The notes beneath the pieces are model-generated. The model made no database searches. It had not been told where the DNA came from and saw only the letters and a list, made by a program, of their open reading frames with translations. Made by a program: the position numbers and the translations under genes. This document shows positions 1 through 7,481 of a stretch of DNA of 17,919 nt, piece by piece. This stretch comes from Candidatus Altarchaeales archaeon (GTDB lineage: Archaea; Altiarchaeota; Altiarchaeia; IMC4; QMZM01): positions 1-17,919 of the forward strand of contig QMZJ01000007.1 of NCBI GenBank assembly GCA_003663115.1, written 5' to 3'. The first letter of the stretch is position 1; each line of letters starts with the position of its first letter.

Positions 1-17
1 AATCAGAATAAAGTTAG

Positions 18-1244
18 TTATTTTTTCTTGGATTTATCCATCCCCATCAGATCCTCAAATTCCTCTGTGCCCATCTCGAAACCGGTTCTGGCTTCACCTT
101 CCTCAAATTCATATCCAAAGCCAACCTCTTCTTCTTCCTCGGCTTCCGGTTTTTTTGCTTTCTTTGACATAATTGCGACCAGAGCTATGATAGCAATTGC
201 CAAGAGGAGTATCGCCCATGTGGTATAATTAATGTGTAATACTGGATCGGCCTGGCTCTGCAGCATCCTGATTATCTCATCCTTATCAGAATTTTCCTGA
301 GTGAGCTCATCTATCCTTTTATCCCTTTCCCGTATGGTTTTTTCTAAGGCAATCTTTGTTCTATTTAAGTTGTCGATATCAACCATTAATTGCCCGACAA
401 TAATCCGGAGCTCATCTATCTCCACACTCTTCGGGGGTCTCTCCTTTGAGGCTCTGAGCCAGTCTATTATGTTGATACCGAATCTCAGGTTGTCGTACCT
501 GTACCTCGATGTGTCAATCTTATCATTTGTTAACATATCGGCATCACTTAATAAAAAGACTAAACCATTACCTACCAATGCAGCAGATGCCACCGGTGGT
601 TTACTCCCCTTTGGAAAGGTGGGTGACTTTGGTGAGTATGTATCCCAATCTCCAGTTACAACTAGTTTTGCATCTCCGGAGATGGATATCCCGTTACCGC
701 CAAAAAAAGCCAATTGATTTACACCCTGTATAAGTAATCTTATTGATGGGTCCTGTCTATTGATCGTGTGTATGACAAAGTTTGTCTTATCAGCTACTTC
801 CGCGCCACTGGAGGAATCCCAAACGGGGCTGCTCTCATCTTCCAGTATACCCGTATCTATTGTCATTCCAAATGGTATCGTAATCTGGTTCGCGGAGGAA
901 GTGCCGCCGGCTATGAAAAGCCCTTTGCCGTCCTGCATGACAAATTCAAAGATAGCAGCCAATTCGCTCGCATCCAATGGACTATTCAAGTTCGCTATAA
1001 CCAGCACATCCGGGTCATAGCTTCTCAATACCTCCCTGGACAGAGGTATCTCTATGCGTGAAACAGAATAACCCTTATCCTCCAGGGCCTCTTTAAATTT
1101 GGAATATCCCGTTTCAATTTTATAGTCTCTCGATACCTTATTGGTTTCATAGAAGAGTATCTTCGTTTCAGCTACGCATATACCAGAAGAAATAAGTACA
1201 AGAACGGATATTAGTATTAGAGGTAAAACCTTTTTGTAATTCAT
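18..1244 (-). CDS. Exported membrane-anchored protein with GATase/DUF4350-like domain, coiled coil and acidic tail
   Basis: I do not recognise a named family. From the ATG at 1244 the protein has 408 residues. It starts with a signal peptide or anchor (MNYKKVLPLILISVLVLISS). Next comes an alpha/beta domain of about 230 residues that begins ILFYET, reads PDVLVIANLN and GKGLFIAGG, and ends near FLLSDADML; this resembles DUF4350/GIFT-like class I amidotransferase folds, and I see no catalytic Cys-His pair. A polar coiled coil follows (about 275-330, rich in E, K, R, D), then a transmembrane helix (about 340-360, YTTWAILLLAIAIIALVAIM). The tail is cytoplasmic and acidic (EAEEEEE) and ends KSKKK. 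A GTG at 1292 would add 16 charged residues before the signal peptide and overlap the upstream gene, so I prefer 1244. It is last in the minus-strand operon with YjbQ and the phosphoesterase. Function unknown. Confidence 0.8.
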   Translation of the reverse strand: MNYKKVLPLILISVLVLISSGICVAETKILFYETNKVSRDYKIETGYSKFKEALEDKGYSVSRIEIPLSREVLRSYDPDVLVIANLNSPLDASELAAIFEFVMQDGKGLFIAGGTSSANQITIPFGMTIDTGILEDESSPVWDSSSGAEVADKTNFVIHTINRQDPSIRLLIQGVNQLAFFGGNGISISGDAKLVVTGDWDTYSPKSPTFPKGSKPPVASAALVGNGLVFLLSDADMLTNDKIDTSRYRYDNLRFGINIIDWLRASKERPPKSVEIDELRIIVGQLMVDIDNLNRTKIALEKTIRERDKRIDELTQENSDKDEIIRMLQSQADPVLHINYTTWAILLLAIAIIALVAIMSKKAKKPEAEEEEEVGFGYEFEEGEARTGFEMGTEEFEDLMGMDKSKKK

Positions 1245-1272
1245 CTTCTTATCTATTATTTTATTTTTTCCT

Positions 1273-1680
1273 TTAAATACCTTTGTTTTCACTCAATAAT
1301 TTTATCGTTACTGTCCTCTCTCTGGGACCGTCCAATTCAATCAGTATAACTCTCTGCCACGTTCCGAGGTCAAGGTGGGAGCTCTTTATGGGCAGGACGA
1401 TACTGCTCTGGAGCAAGATGGATCTCAGATGAGAATCTGCATTGTTATCGATCCTGTCGTGTTTATAGTCCAGTTTTGGTATCAATCTCTTCAGCGATGC
1501 CTCTATGTCCGAGATCAGACCGGCCTCATTTTCATTCACAATTAGAGCTACTGTGGTGTGTTTTGTGAATATCAGTGCAATTCCATCCCCGACCTCAGAT
1601 TTAGCGATGATACTATTGATCATGTCAGTTATATCTATTAGTTCCATCCTTCTGTTGGTTTTAACATGTATTTCTGGCAT
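1273..1680 (-). CDS. YjbQ/UPF0047 family protein
   Basis: Small single-domain protein of 135 residues, the usual family length. Family hallmarks are all visible: KHTTVALIVNENE near residue 40, an Asp about 58, DYKHDRIDNNADSHL around 72-85, HLDLGTWQ around 102-109 and ELDGPRERTV near 116-125. The conserved His, Asn, Glu and Asp residues cluster at the family's putative metal/active site. E. coli YjbQ shows weak thiamine-phosphate synthase activity in vitro, but the physiological role is unsettled, so no pathway is assigned. The ATG at 1680 overlaps the TGA of the upstream phosphoesterase by one base (TGATG), indicating translational coupling. A GTG one codon upstream is possible but lies inside the upstream stop region. 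Confidence 0.92.
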   Translation of the reverse strand: MPEIHVKTNRRMELIDITDMINSIIAKSEVGDGIALIFTKHTTVALIVNENEAGLISDIEASLKRLIPKLDYKHDRIDNNADSHLRSILLQSSIVLPIKSSHLDLGTWQRVILIELDGPRERTVTIKLLSENKGI

Positions 1681-2354
1681 CACAACTCACTCAGTTCGAT
1701 ATCTATATCCTTATTTAGATGGAGGATTCCAAACATTTCGTGTGTGAGGGGGCCCACGTTCACAACCTTTGTTTTTCCTATGGTATCCGTTGAACCTCCG
1801 GATTCATGAATATGAGAGCTCAGGAGGATCTCCGGCTGAAATCTTTCAACAATATCCCTGATGGCTTTGCTTCCCACATGGACCTCTGGTGTCATTATGT
1901 CGCACTCTGTATTCAGAGGAGGATTGTGAACTGCAAGAACGACCCTTTCCGTCTTAACCCCATTCAGGAGTTTCTCAAGCTTTTCATAGATTTCTTTTTC
2001 TTCCATCTCAAAGGGTGTGTCGAATGGCGTTGGTGCGGAGCCACCAAGCCCGATTATCGTGGTATCATTAAAGACGGCGCTATTCTCGTGGAGATTGACA
2101 CCATACTCGTCAAATAGATTGAGGATCTCTGGAGTATCACAATTTCCTGGTATGGCTAAGACCCTAAAATTGCTTAATGAATCCAGAACAAATCTTACCT
2201 CCTCAAGACTTTTCTCTCTGTTTCTAAATGTATCATAGCCGGGAAAATCCCCGAGGATCAGTACGTTCTCAAATTTATTAGCTATTGCGTACCTCTTTAA
2301 CCTCAGAACGGATTCCCTGTCCCCATGAATGTCTGCGATGCATAGAATTTTCAT
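1680..2354 (-). CDS. Calcineurin-like metallophosphoesterase (Icc-related)
   Basis: Predicted cytosolic metal-dependent phosphoesterase of 224 residues. The metallophosphoesterase motifs occur in order: D8-x-H10 (IADIH), GD at 35-36 (LILGDFPG), GNCD at 70-73, a His in AVHNPP at 143, and SSHIHES with His181 and His183. GNCD replaces the commoner GNHD/E; this variant is typical of the archaeal Icc-related group and is not a sign of inactivation, because Asn71 is kept. The substrate cannot be read from the sequence. It is the first gene of the minus operon leading into yjbQ and the exported protein. Its start lies 35 bp from the divergent MBL-fold gene, and an AT-rich TATA-like stretch about 27 bp upstream suggests a leaderless mRNA. 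Confidence 0.93.
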   Translation of the reverse strand: MKILCIADIHGDRESVLRLKRYAIANKFENVLILGDFPGYDTFRNREKSLEEVRFVLDSLSNFRVLAIPGNCDTPEILNLFDEYGVNLHENSAVFNDTTIIGLGGSAPTPFDTPFEMEEKEIYEKLEKLLNGVKTERVVLAVHNPPLNTECDIMTPEVHVGSKAIRDIVERFQPEILLSSHIHESGGSTDTIGKTKVVNVGPLTHEMFGILHLNKDIDIELSEL

Positions 2355-2389
2355 AGGTAATATTATTTGAAACCAAATAAATTAAGGAA
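2355..2389. promoter_or_regulatory. Divergent 35-bp promoter region
   Basis: This is the whole gap between the phosphoesterase (minus) and the MBL hydrolase (plus). TAATATTA at 2358-2365 is centred about 27 bp before the ATG at 2390. AAATAAATTA around 2375-2384 (TTAATTTATTT on the minus strand) is centred about 27 bp before the ATG at 2354. With the usual archaeal TATA-to-start spacing, both transcripts would begin at or next to their start codons. This is inferred from spacing only. Confidence 0.45.
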
Positions 2390-3175
2390 ATGTATTCATT
2401 TACCTTCCTTGGAACGGGAGGTGGGAGATTCGTGCTATTAACCCAGAGGAGGTACTCTGGTGGAATCTGGCTGGATTTTGGATCCACGATGATCCTGGAC
2501 CCGGGTCCGGGGGCGCTGATCAGGGCTCTGCAATTTGGAAAGAAACCGGGGGAATTGGATGCCGTTCTTGTATCTCATAGACATCTGGATCATTACAATG
2601 ACGCAGAGGTTATGATCGAGGCGATGACATACGGCACTAAGAAGAGGAGAGGTCTTCTTGTGATAAATAAGAACACCCTGGGATATATCTCAGAATATCA
2701 TCAAAATGCCGTTAAGGTAGTTGTTCCAGAGCCGGAGGAGGAATTCGGGGTTGGTAAATTAAAAATTCGGGCACTGCCTACATTTAACCATGAAGAGGGG
2801 ATTGGCTTCAAGTTCTTTACGGAGAGAGGCACTGTGACCTATGCATCGGATACCGGTTACTCTAAGAGGTTAATGGAATATTATAGCGACTCGAGAATCC
2901 TTATCCTGAATGTGATCTTTCCGAATTCCAAGGAGATAAAGACCCACCTGAACACGGAAAATGCGACCAGGATAGTCAGAGAGATAAAACCCGAATTGGC
3001 TGTAATCCAGCACTTTGGTATGTCAATGCTCAACGCAAACCCGGACAGAGAGGCAGATTTTATCGAGAGAAAAACTGGCGTGAAAACGATAGCAGCGAGA
3101 GATGGAATGACAATTGATCTGGAAGATTTAGACGCTACGAGACGTGAAAAACAGCTTAGGATAAGCAGTTTCTGA
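2390..3175 (+). CDS. Metallo-beta-lactamase fold hydrolase
   Basis: Cytosolic MBL-fold metal hydrolase of 261 residues. The metal-binding motif SHRHLDH gives His63, His65, Asp67 and His68. Further ligands are likely His134 (FNHEEG), Asp154 (ASDTG) and His208 (IQHFG), so a two-metal site looks complete. The N-terminal FLGTGGGRF loop and the overall size match the RNase Z/PhnP-like Lactamase_B_2 branch. I see no PhnP-type zinc insertion and no RNase Z exosite arm, so the substrate (phosphodiester or other) is open. It is transcribed alone. Its start is 35 bp from the divergent phosphoesterase, and its stop is 7 bp from the convergent stop of the zinc-ribbon gene. Confidence 0.9.
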   Translation: MYSFTFLGTGGGRFVLLTQRRYSGGIWLDFGSTMILDPGPGALIRALQFGKKPGELDAVLVSHRHLDHYNDAEVMIEAMTYGTKKRRGLLVINKNTLGYISEYHQNAVKVVVPEPEEEFGVGKLKIRALPTFNHEEGIGFKFFTERGTVTYASDTGYSKRLMEYYSDSRILILNVIFPNSKEIKTHLNTENATRIVREIKPELAVIQHFGMSMLNANPDREADFIERKTGVKTIAARDGMTIDLEDLDATRREKQLRISSF

Positions 3176-3182
3176 TCTTATA

Positions 3183-3878
3183 CTATATCTCCAGCTGCTC
3201 TCTAACTACATTGACGAAATTCCTAACTGCTTCTGAATCTGTCTTTTTTAGTCTCCAGTCTTTCCTCTCTTTTTTGGATAATACCGGCGATTCTATCTGA
3301 TAAACCCTCCTTCTCCCCATTATCAAAAAAACAGATCCGATGCCAAGTATGGGGAGTAGAAGAATAACCCCGCCCTGGACGAGCAGAAATGGCCCCATCA
3401 TGATAGCAATCATGATCCCTCCAAAAAGAAAAAGAAGGAACCCAATTATATGGAGTATATTCGGGCACCAAACCCTGACGAGCGATATATCGAATATATC
3501 ATCGTAACTCAGAAAATTCCTCCCTTTAGATTCCCTTACTATCCCGATGGTGGTTGCATAAAAGTTTACGAGGTTATCCGAACATGTTGCTAAGATATGA
3601 TCATCCTCCGGTAAAAATCTGACAGTTCTCCAGACATTGATGGGGAATGTCATATCGATGTACCTTTCATCTCCCTCGATCAGCTTTATACCGTGTGGAA
3701 TTACGCTTTTGAACACCGCTCCACATTGCTCGCATACGGCATGCATCTCTCCCTGGATCCTCTTTCTATCCAATGTGTTATCCCCCTTGCAGATCGGACA
3801 GCCGCCCCCGAACAGGGTATTAAACCACCTCCTTTGCATATCGTCGACACTGGAGGATATCTGATCCAAAAGACCCAT
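3183..3878 (-). CDS. Zinc-ribbon protein with PH-like region interrupted by a TM hairpin
   Basis: I do not recognise a named family. From the ATG at 3878 it has 231 residues. After a short amphipathic start (GLLDQISSSVDDMQ) comes a zinc ribbon: CPIC at about 27-30 and CEQC at about 49-52. Residues about 75-140 look like a small beta domain (INVWRTVRF, ILATCSDNLVNFYAT, FLSYDDIFDISLVRV), reminiscent of bacterial PH-like domains. Two hydrophobic helices follow (about 140-162 and 166-190, rich in I, L, G, F). The C-terminus returns to VYQIESPVL and a final amphipathic helix (SEAVRNFVNVVREQLEI). Thus the TM hairpin appears to sit inside the PH-like unit (inference). A TTG at 3905 would shorten the gap to glmS from 35 to 8 bp and is an alternative start. 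It is probably cotranscribed with glmS. Function unknown. Confidence 0.75.
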   Translation of the reverse strand: MGLLDQISSSVDDMQRRWFNTLFGGGCPICKGDNTLDRKRIQGEMHAVCEQCGAVFKSVIPHGIKLIEGDERYIDMTFPINVWRTVRFLPEDDHILATCSDNLVNFYATTIGIVRESKGRNFLSYDDIFDISLVRVWCPNILHIIGFLLFLFGGIMIAIMMGPFLLVQGGVILLLPILGIGSVFLIMGRRRVYQIESPVLSKKERKDWRLKKTDSEAVRNFVNVVREQLEI

Positions 3879-3913
3879 CTCATAGATAATATTGGAGTAT
3901 ATCAAGAAATATC

Positions 3914-5686
3914 CTATTCCACAGTAACACTTTTCGCCAGATTCCTTGGCTTGTCCGGATCCAATCCCCTAAGGACCGAGATATGGTAGGCAAATAGATG
4001 CAGGGGAACGATGTAGAGTAGGGGTGAGAGCAACGGATCTATTACGGGGGTTTTTAGATCACCACTTTCCCCAACAACGATGATGGTGGCTTTTCTCGCC
4101 CTTGCCTCCTGTATATTGCTCTCCATCTTTCTAAAGAGATCATCGTTTGGATTTATCGCCACGACCGGGATGCCATCTTCCAATAAGGCTAAAGGACCGT
4201 GCTTCAATTCTCCGGCGGGGTATGCCTCCGCGTGTACGTATGAGATCTCCTTGATCTTCAGGGCTCCCTCCAGCGCCGTCGGATAGTTCAATCTTCGTCC
4301 GATGTAAAAGAAAGTATTCTTATTGGCTAACCTCCTCGCAAGCTTTTTGATCTCATCCTCATTGTTTAAGATCTGTCGAATCTTTCCGGGCAAATTGTTT
4401 ATATCATCAATGATCTCGTTTACATAATCCATTTCAATCCTACCAGACTCCCCTGCCAGGTAAAGCCCCAATAGAGTTATTGCCGTTAACTGTCCGAGAT
4501 ATGCCTTGGTCGATGCGACGGCTATCTCCGGTCCGGAGTAGGTATATATGTTATCGTCAGAAATTCTCGTCAAAGTGGAACCCACGACATTCACAATGCT
4601 CAGAACATATGCCCCTTTATTCTTGGCTTCCTTAACGGAAGCGAGGGTATCGGCAGTTTCTCCAGATTGAGAAATGGCTATTACCGCACAATCACTGTCT
4701 ATCGTATTAACGGTAGAATAGCGAAACTCCGAGGCTACAACGGCCTCCGACGGAATCGAGAATCTCTCGAGTAGATATTTTCCCAGAAGGCCCGCATGAT
4801 AGGCAGTACCGCAGGCTACGAAGTAAATTCGTTTGTATCCAGTTAATTTTTTCGCTATATCCTCAATTTCCTTTATAGCCTTCGTTGCATTTTTCACGGC
4901 CTCGGGTTCCTCGAATATCTCCTTTAACATAAAGTGGGGATAACCCCCTCTCTCTGCCTGCTCCATGCTCCACTGAATGGTCTGTATTTTTTTCTTTATT
5001 TCATCCCCGGTCCGGATATCCTTTATTTTGACACGATCCTTTGTCACTATGCCATAATCGAAGTCATCCATGATCAGAATCCTCCTTGTATTTGGCAAAA
5101 TTGCCGGCGTGTCTGAGGCGATAAAATTCTCCCCATCACCCAGACCTATTATTAAAGGGCTTTCCTTTCTCGCTATCAGGATCTTATCTGGCTCATGGAT
5201 TGATATGGCCGCGATCGCAAAGCTACCTCGAAGTTTTTTTATTGCTTCCCTGAAGGCTACCTCAAAGCTTTGGGTATAGAGTTCTTCTATCAGATGGGGT
5301 ACCACCTCGGTGTCCGTTTCTGATTCGAATCTATGACCTCTCTCCATTAACCCCTCCCTCAGATCCCTATAGTTTTCAATTATCCCGTTATGGACTACTA
5401 TAAATCCATTTGTGCAATCGGAATGTGGATGAGCGTTGCACTCTGAAGGTTCTCCGTGAGTCGCCCACCTCGTATGAGCGATACCTATATCTGAGATGAT
5501 TCTCTCACAGCCCGCACTCTCCCTTATCTCATCTACCCTGCCCCTGTCCTTAAATATAACGACATCTTGATCGGAGATACATGCTATTCCGGCAGAGTCG
5601 TAGCCTCTGTACTCTAAACGTTTTAGCATATCAAACAGTATCTCTGGCGCATTTCTATTCCCGACATAACCAGCGATTCCGCACAT
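3914..5686 (-). CDS. glmS: Glutamine-fructose-6-phosphate aminotransferase (isomerizing)
   Basis: Makes glucosamine-6-phosphate from fructose-6-phosphate and glutamine, the entry step to UDP-GlcNAc and hence to archaeal surface glycans. The protein has 590 residues, slightly shorter than bacterial GlmS. Order: an N-terminal class II glutamine amidotransferase with nucleophile Cys2 (MCGIAGYVG), HTRWATHGEP and HNGIIENY; then two SIS sugar-isomerase domains (ISQSGETADT in the first; EISYVHAEAYPAGELKHGPL in the second); and the family's signature C-terminus, DPDKPRNLAKSVTVE. I place the start at the ATG at 5686 because Cys must follow the initiator Met; the GTG at 5695 would add three residues and bury the nucleophile. 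It lies 34 bp downstream of NAC and just upstream of the zinc-ribbon gene, all minus strand. No glmS-type ribozyme is visible in its short leader. Confidence 0.97.
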   Translation of the reverse strand: MCGIAGYVGNRNAPEILFDMLKRLEYRGYDSAGIACISDQDVVIFKDRGRVDEIRESAGCERIISDIGIAHTRWATHGEPSECNAHPHSDCTNGFIVVHNGIIENYRDLREGLMERGHRFESETDTEVVPHLIEELYTQSFEVAFREAIKKLRGSFAIAAISIHEPDKILIARKESPLIIGLGDGENFIASDTPAILPNTRRILIMDDFDYGIVTKDRVKIKDIRTGDEIKKKIQTIQWSMEQAERGGYPHFMLKEIFEEPEAVKNATKAIKEIEDIAKKLTGYKRIYFVACGTAYHAGLLGKYLLERFSIPSEAVVASEFRYSTVNTIDSDCAVIAISQSGETADTLASVKEAKNKGAYVLSIVNVVGSTLTRISDDNIYTYSGPEIAVASTKAYLGQLTAITLLGLYLAGESGRIEMDYVNEIIDDINNLPGKIRQILNNEDEIKKLARRLANKNTFFYIGRRLNYPTALEGALKIKEISYVHAEAYPAGELKHGPLALLEDGIPVVAINPNDDLFRKMESNIQEARARKATIIVVGESGDLKTPVIDPLLSPLLYIVPLHLFAYHISVLRGLDPDKPRNLAKSVTVE

Positions 5687-5720
5687 ATTCAACACAATCT
5701 CTTAAGAAAAATAATACCTC

Positions 5721-6065
5721 TCACCCCTTCAACCTCATAATTGCAGCAGCGATATCCCCCCTGGATTCTTCCAAAGCATTTCTTGCCTCTTCTTTGCTGA
5801 CGTTGGCCTGCTTGGAAACCATCTCCACATCCTCCTCTTCTATCTCTACAGATGCCTCGACCTCCCGTTCCCTGATCTTCCCACCCGTGATGTTGAAAAT
5901 CTCCTGACCCTGCACAACCATCTTCATTACCTCTGGATCCTCTATAATGATCTCCCTCTCAGACCCATGAATTGTTACGGTATTCGCATCAATCTCTTCG
6001 GTCCTGATACCCATACGCTTCATCATCTGCTTCATCTGCCTCGGATTTAAACCTCCCGGAAACAT
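5721..6065 (-). CDS. nac: Archaeal nascent polypeptide-associated complex protein (NAC alpha)
   Basis: Ribosome-associated chaperone-like factor that contacts nascent chains; in archaea it forms a homodimer. The 114 residues match the family length. Residues about 1-20 are the basic Gly/Met-rich start (MFPGGLNPRQMKQMMKRMG). Residues about 22-65 form the NAC beta-barrel region (NTVTIHGSEREIIIEDPEV, QEIFNITG). After an acidic linker, residues about 77-114 form a UBA domain (VEMVSKQANVSKEEARNALEESRGDIAAAIMRL). A Shine-Dalgarno-like GGTGAT sits three bases before the ATG. It heads the minus-strand group with glmS and shares a 60-bp divergent promoter region with ThpR. Confidence 0.97.
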   Translation of the reverse strand: MFPGGLNPRQMKQMMKRMGIRTEEIDANTVTIHGSEREIIIEDPEVMKMVVQGQEIFNITGGKIREREVEASVEIEEEDVEMVSKQANVSKEEARNALEESRGDIAAAIMRLKG

Positions 6066-6125
6066 AATATCACCTTTATATCCTTATTCTTTGTCTTTAA
6101 ATGCTTAAAAGTTACTATGGTAAGT
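6066..6125. promoter_or_regulatory. Divergent promoter region of NAC and ThpR
   Basis: CTTTAAAT at 6095-6102 contains the palindrome TTTAAA. Centred near 6098, it is about 27 bp before the ThpR ATG at 6126 on the plus strand. Read on the minus strand it would place a NAC transcript start near 6072, just ahead of the GGTGAT ribosome site (6069-6074). A second TATA-like element, TTTATAT at 6075-6081, is too close to the NAC start to give a normal leader. One element serving both directions is inference. Confidence 0.4.
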
Positions 6126-6674
6126 ATGGTAAGAGCGTTCATAGCCATTCCGTGCCCGGAGGAATTGAAGAAAAATATGCTGGAGATTCAGAGAGCCATC
6201 AATAAGCTTGGGAAGATGAAACTGGTCGAGCCGGAGAACATACACCTGACGCTTAAATTTTTAGGTTATGTAGAGGATAACAAACTTAATAAGCTTATTG
6301 ATGCCCTGAATTTTATCTCTGAGAACAGAAAATTTGAGATATCATTAAGGGGTATCGGTGCCTTCCCAGGCCCGGGTTATGTGAGGGTTATATGGGTCGG
6401 TGTTGATAAGGGCTCGGATAAGATAATGATAATTCAGAGGGGGATTGACGAGAAACTGAGTTCTCACGGATTCGAGAAGGATAAGAGATTTCACCCCCAC
6501 TTCACCCTGGCGAGGGTAAGGTCGGTAGATAAGCAACAAATAAGAAGATTTTTACGGGAGAAGGAGACCCTCGAGTTTGGTAGTTTTGAGGTTACAGAGA
6601 TAAATCTGATGGAGAGCAAATTAAGCCCCGGAGGCCCCATATACTCCATAATCCATACCTTTGAACTCTCGTGA
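6126..6674 (+). CDS. thpR: RNA 2',3'-cyclic phosphodiesterase (2'-5' RNA ligase family)
   Basis: Two-histidine (2H) phosphoesterase that opens 2',3'-cyclic phosphates on RNA ends and, in some homologues, reversibly makes 2'-5' RNA links. Both catalytic HxTx motifs are present: HLTL at about residue 40 (NIHLTLKFLG) and HFTL at about 125 (HPHFTLARVR), spaced as in the family; the total of 182 residues is typical. The usual family N-terminus is M-x-RAFIAI, which fits the ATG at 6126; the ATG at 6117 would add only three residues (MVS). The TATA-like element centred about 27 bp before 6126 also favours the shorter form. KaiC-like ATPase follows 54 bp downstream but has its own TATA box. Confidence 0.94.
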   Translation: MVRAFIAIPCPEELKKNMLEIQRAINKLGKMKLVEPENIHLTLKFLGYVEDNKLNKLIDALNFISENRKFEISLRGIGAFPGPGYVRVIWVGVDKGSDKIMIIQRGIDEKLSSHGFEKDKRFHPHFTLARVRSVDKQQIRRFLREKETLEFGSFEVTEINLMESKLSPGGPIYSIIHTFELS

Positions 6675-6728
6675 GATATAAATACATGAAAAATGTAAAT
6701 AAGTAAAATGTAAATAAGTAAATGAACG
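6675..6728 (+). promoter_or_regulatory. Promoter and 15-bp tandem repeat in the leader of the KaiC-like gene
   Basis: A strong TATA element, ATATAAATA at 6676-6684, would start transcription near 6707. AAAATGTAAATAAGT occurs twice back to back (6690-6704 and 6705-6719), followed by a partial third unit (AAATG, 6720-6724) and then the gene's ATG at 6729. The predicted transcript start falls inside the second unit. The repeat may be a regulator site or a simple slippage duplication. No good ribosome site precedes the ATG. Confidence 0.55.
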
Positions 6729-7442
6729 ATGGAGAAGGTAAAAACGGGCATCCCCGGATTGGATGAAATGCTCGGTGGTGGGCTCATTAAGAACAGACCC
6801 TATCTGATTTGTGGCGGTCCCGGGACCGGGAAGACGATACTTGCAATTCAGTTTCTCATGCAGGGATTAAAGGAGAATGAAGGATGTCTCTTTATAGCCC
6901 TTGAGGAGCCATCCAAGCAACTGATCGAGAATATGTCCGAATTTGGTTGGGACATTCGTGGAATAGATATAGTGGACACGGCACAGGAGATAGCGGAGGG
7001 AAAATGGTTCATAAAGCCATCTGATTTTGAATCACATCCAGAGTTTACCTTATTGAGTTTGATAGATATAATAAACAAGAAATTGGACACGCGTGATCTA
7101 AAGAGGATCGTAATCGACTCTTTAACGAGCATAATGTCGTTGTATGAAAATGATGTCGAGATGAGGAGAGGCATCCTGTCGCTCATGAATTTCCTTTCCA
7201 CCACGGGGTGTACTACTATAATTACCGATGAGATCGGAACTCAATCCAGAAAGGATGTCCTGATGGAAGAATTTCTTGCCAGTGGTGTAATAAGGATACA
7301 CACGATGGAGAAAAAGGGGGAGATGATGAATGGCATAAGTATACTGAAGATGAGGGGCAGCGATTTTGACAGGCACATAAGGCCCATGAAAATTACAGAT
7401 AGGGGTATAGTCGTCTTCCCAGAGGATACTCTTTTTGAATAG
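6729..7442 (+). CDS. Single-domain KaiC/RAD55-like RecA-superfamily ATPase
   Basis: Cytosolic ATPase of the archaeal KaiC-like (COG0467/RAD55) group, 237 residues with one KaiC domain. Visible features: the KaiC opening TGIPGLDEMLGGGL, a Walker A GGPGTGKT at 29-36, the tandem catalytic glutamates LEEP at 59-60 and a Walker B RIVIDSLTS at about 126-133. RKDVLMEEFLASGVIRI and the C-terminal ILKMRGSDFDRHIRPMKIT are typical of the family. Members act as signalling or regulatory ATPases (the archaellum motor ATPase regulator ArlH/FlaH is one relative), but nothing nearby encodes archaellum parts. The role here is therefore unassigned. It converges on sepF across a 39-bp T-rich gap and is preceded by a tandem-repeat leader. 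Confidence 0.92.
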   Translation: MEKVKTGIPGLDEMLGGGLIKNRPYLICGGPGTGKTILAIQFLMQGLKENEGCLFIALEEPSKQLIENMSEFGWDIRGIDIVDTAQEIAEGKWFIKPSDFESHPEFTLLSLIDIINKKLDTRDLKRIVIDSLTSIMSLYENDVEMRRGILSLMNFLSTTGCTTIITDEIGTQSRKDVLMEEFLASGVIRIHTMEKKGEMMNGISILKMRGSDFDRHIRPMKITDRGIVVFPEDTLFE

Positions 7443-7481
7443 TTTTGAAATAGAATTGTATTCCTTTAGTATTCCTTTAAT
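7443..7481. terminator. T-rich convergent gap with 10-bp direct repeat
   Basis: Between the KaiC-like gene (plus) and sepF (minus). TATTCCTTTA occurs twice, at 7459-7468 and 7470-7479, one base apart, followed by TTTAA. Pyrimidine-rich T tracts on the plus strand fit archaeal oligo-T termination of the ATPase gene. No stem-loop is seen. Confidence 0.4.

Noticed and set aside
5687..5695. GTG start for glmS
   Set aside because: It would place three residues before MCG, and GlmS needs Cys as the first residue after Met removal.
6729..7442. KaiC-like ATPase as the archaellum protein ArlH or as part of a circadian clock
   Set aside because: No archaellin, ArlI/ArlJ or KaiA/KaiB-like gene is nearby, and it has only one KaiC domain; the broad family assignment is all that is supported.
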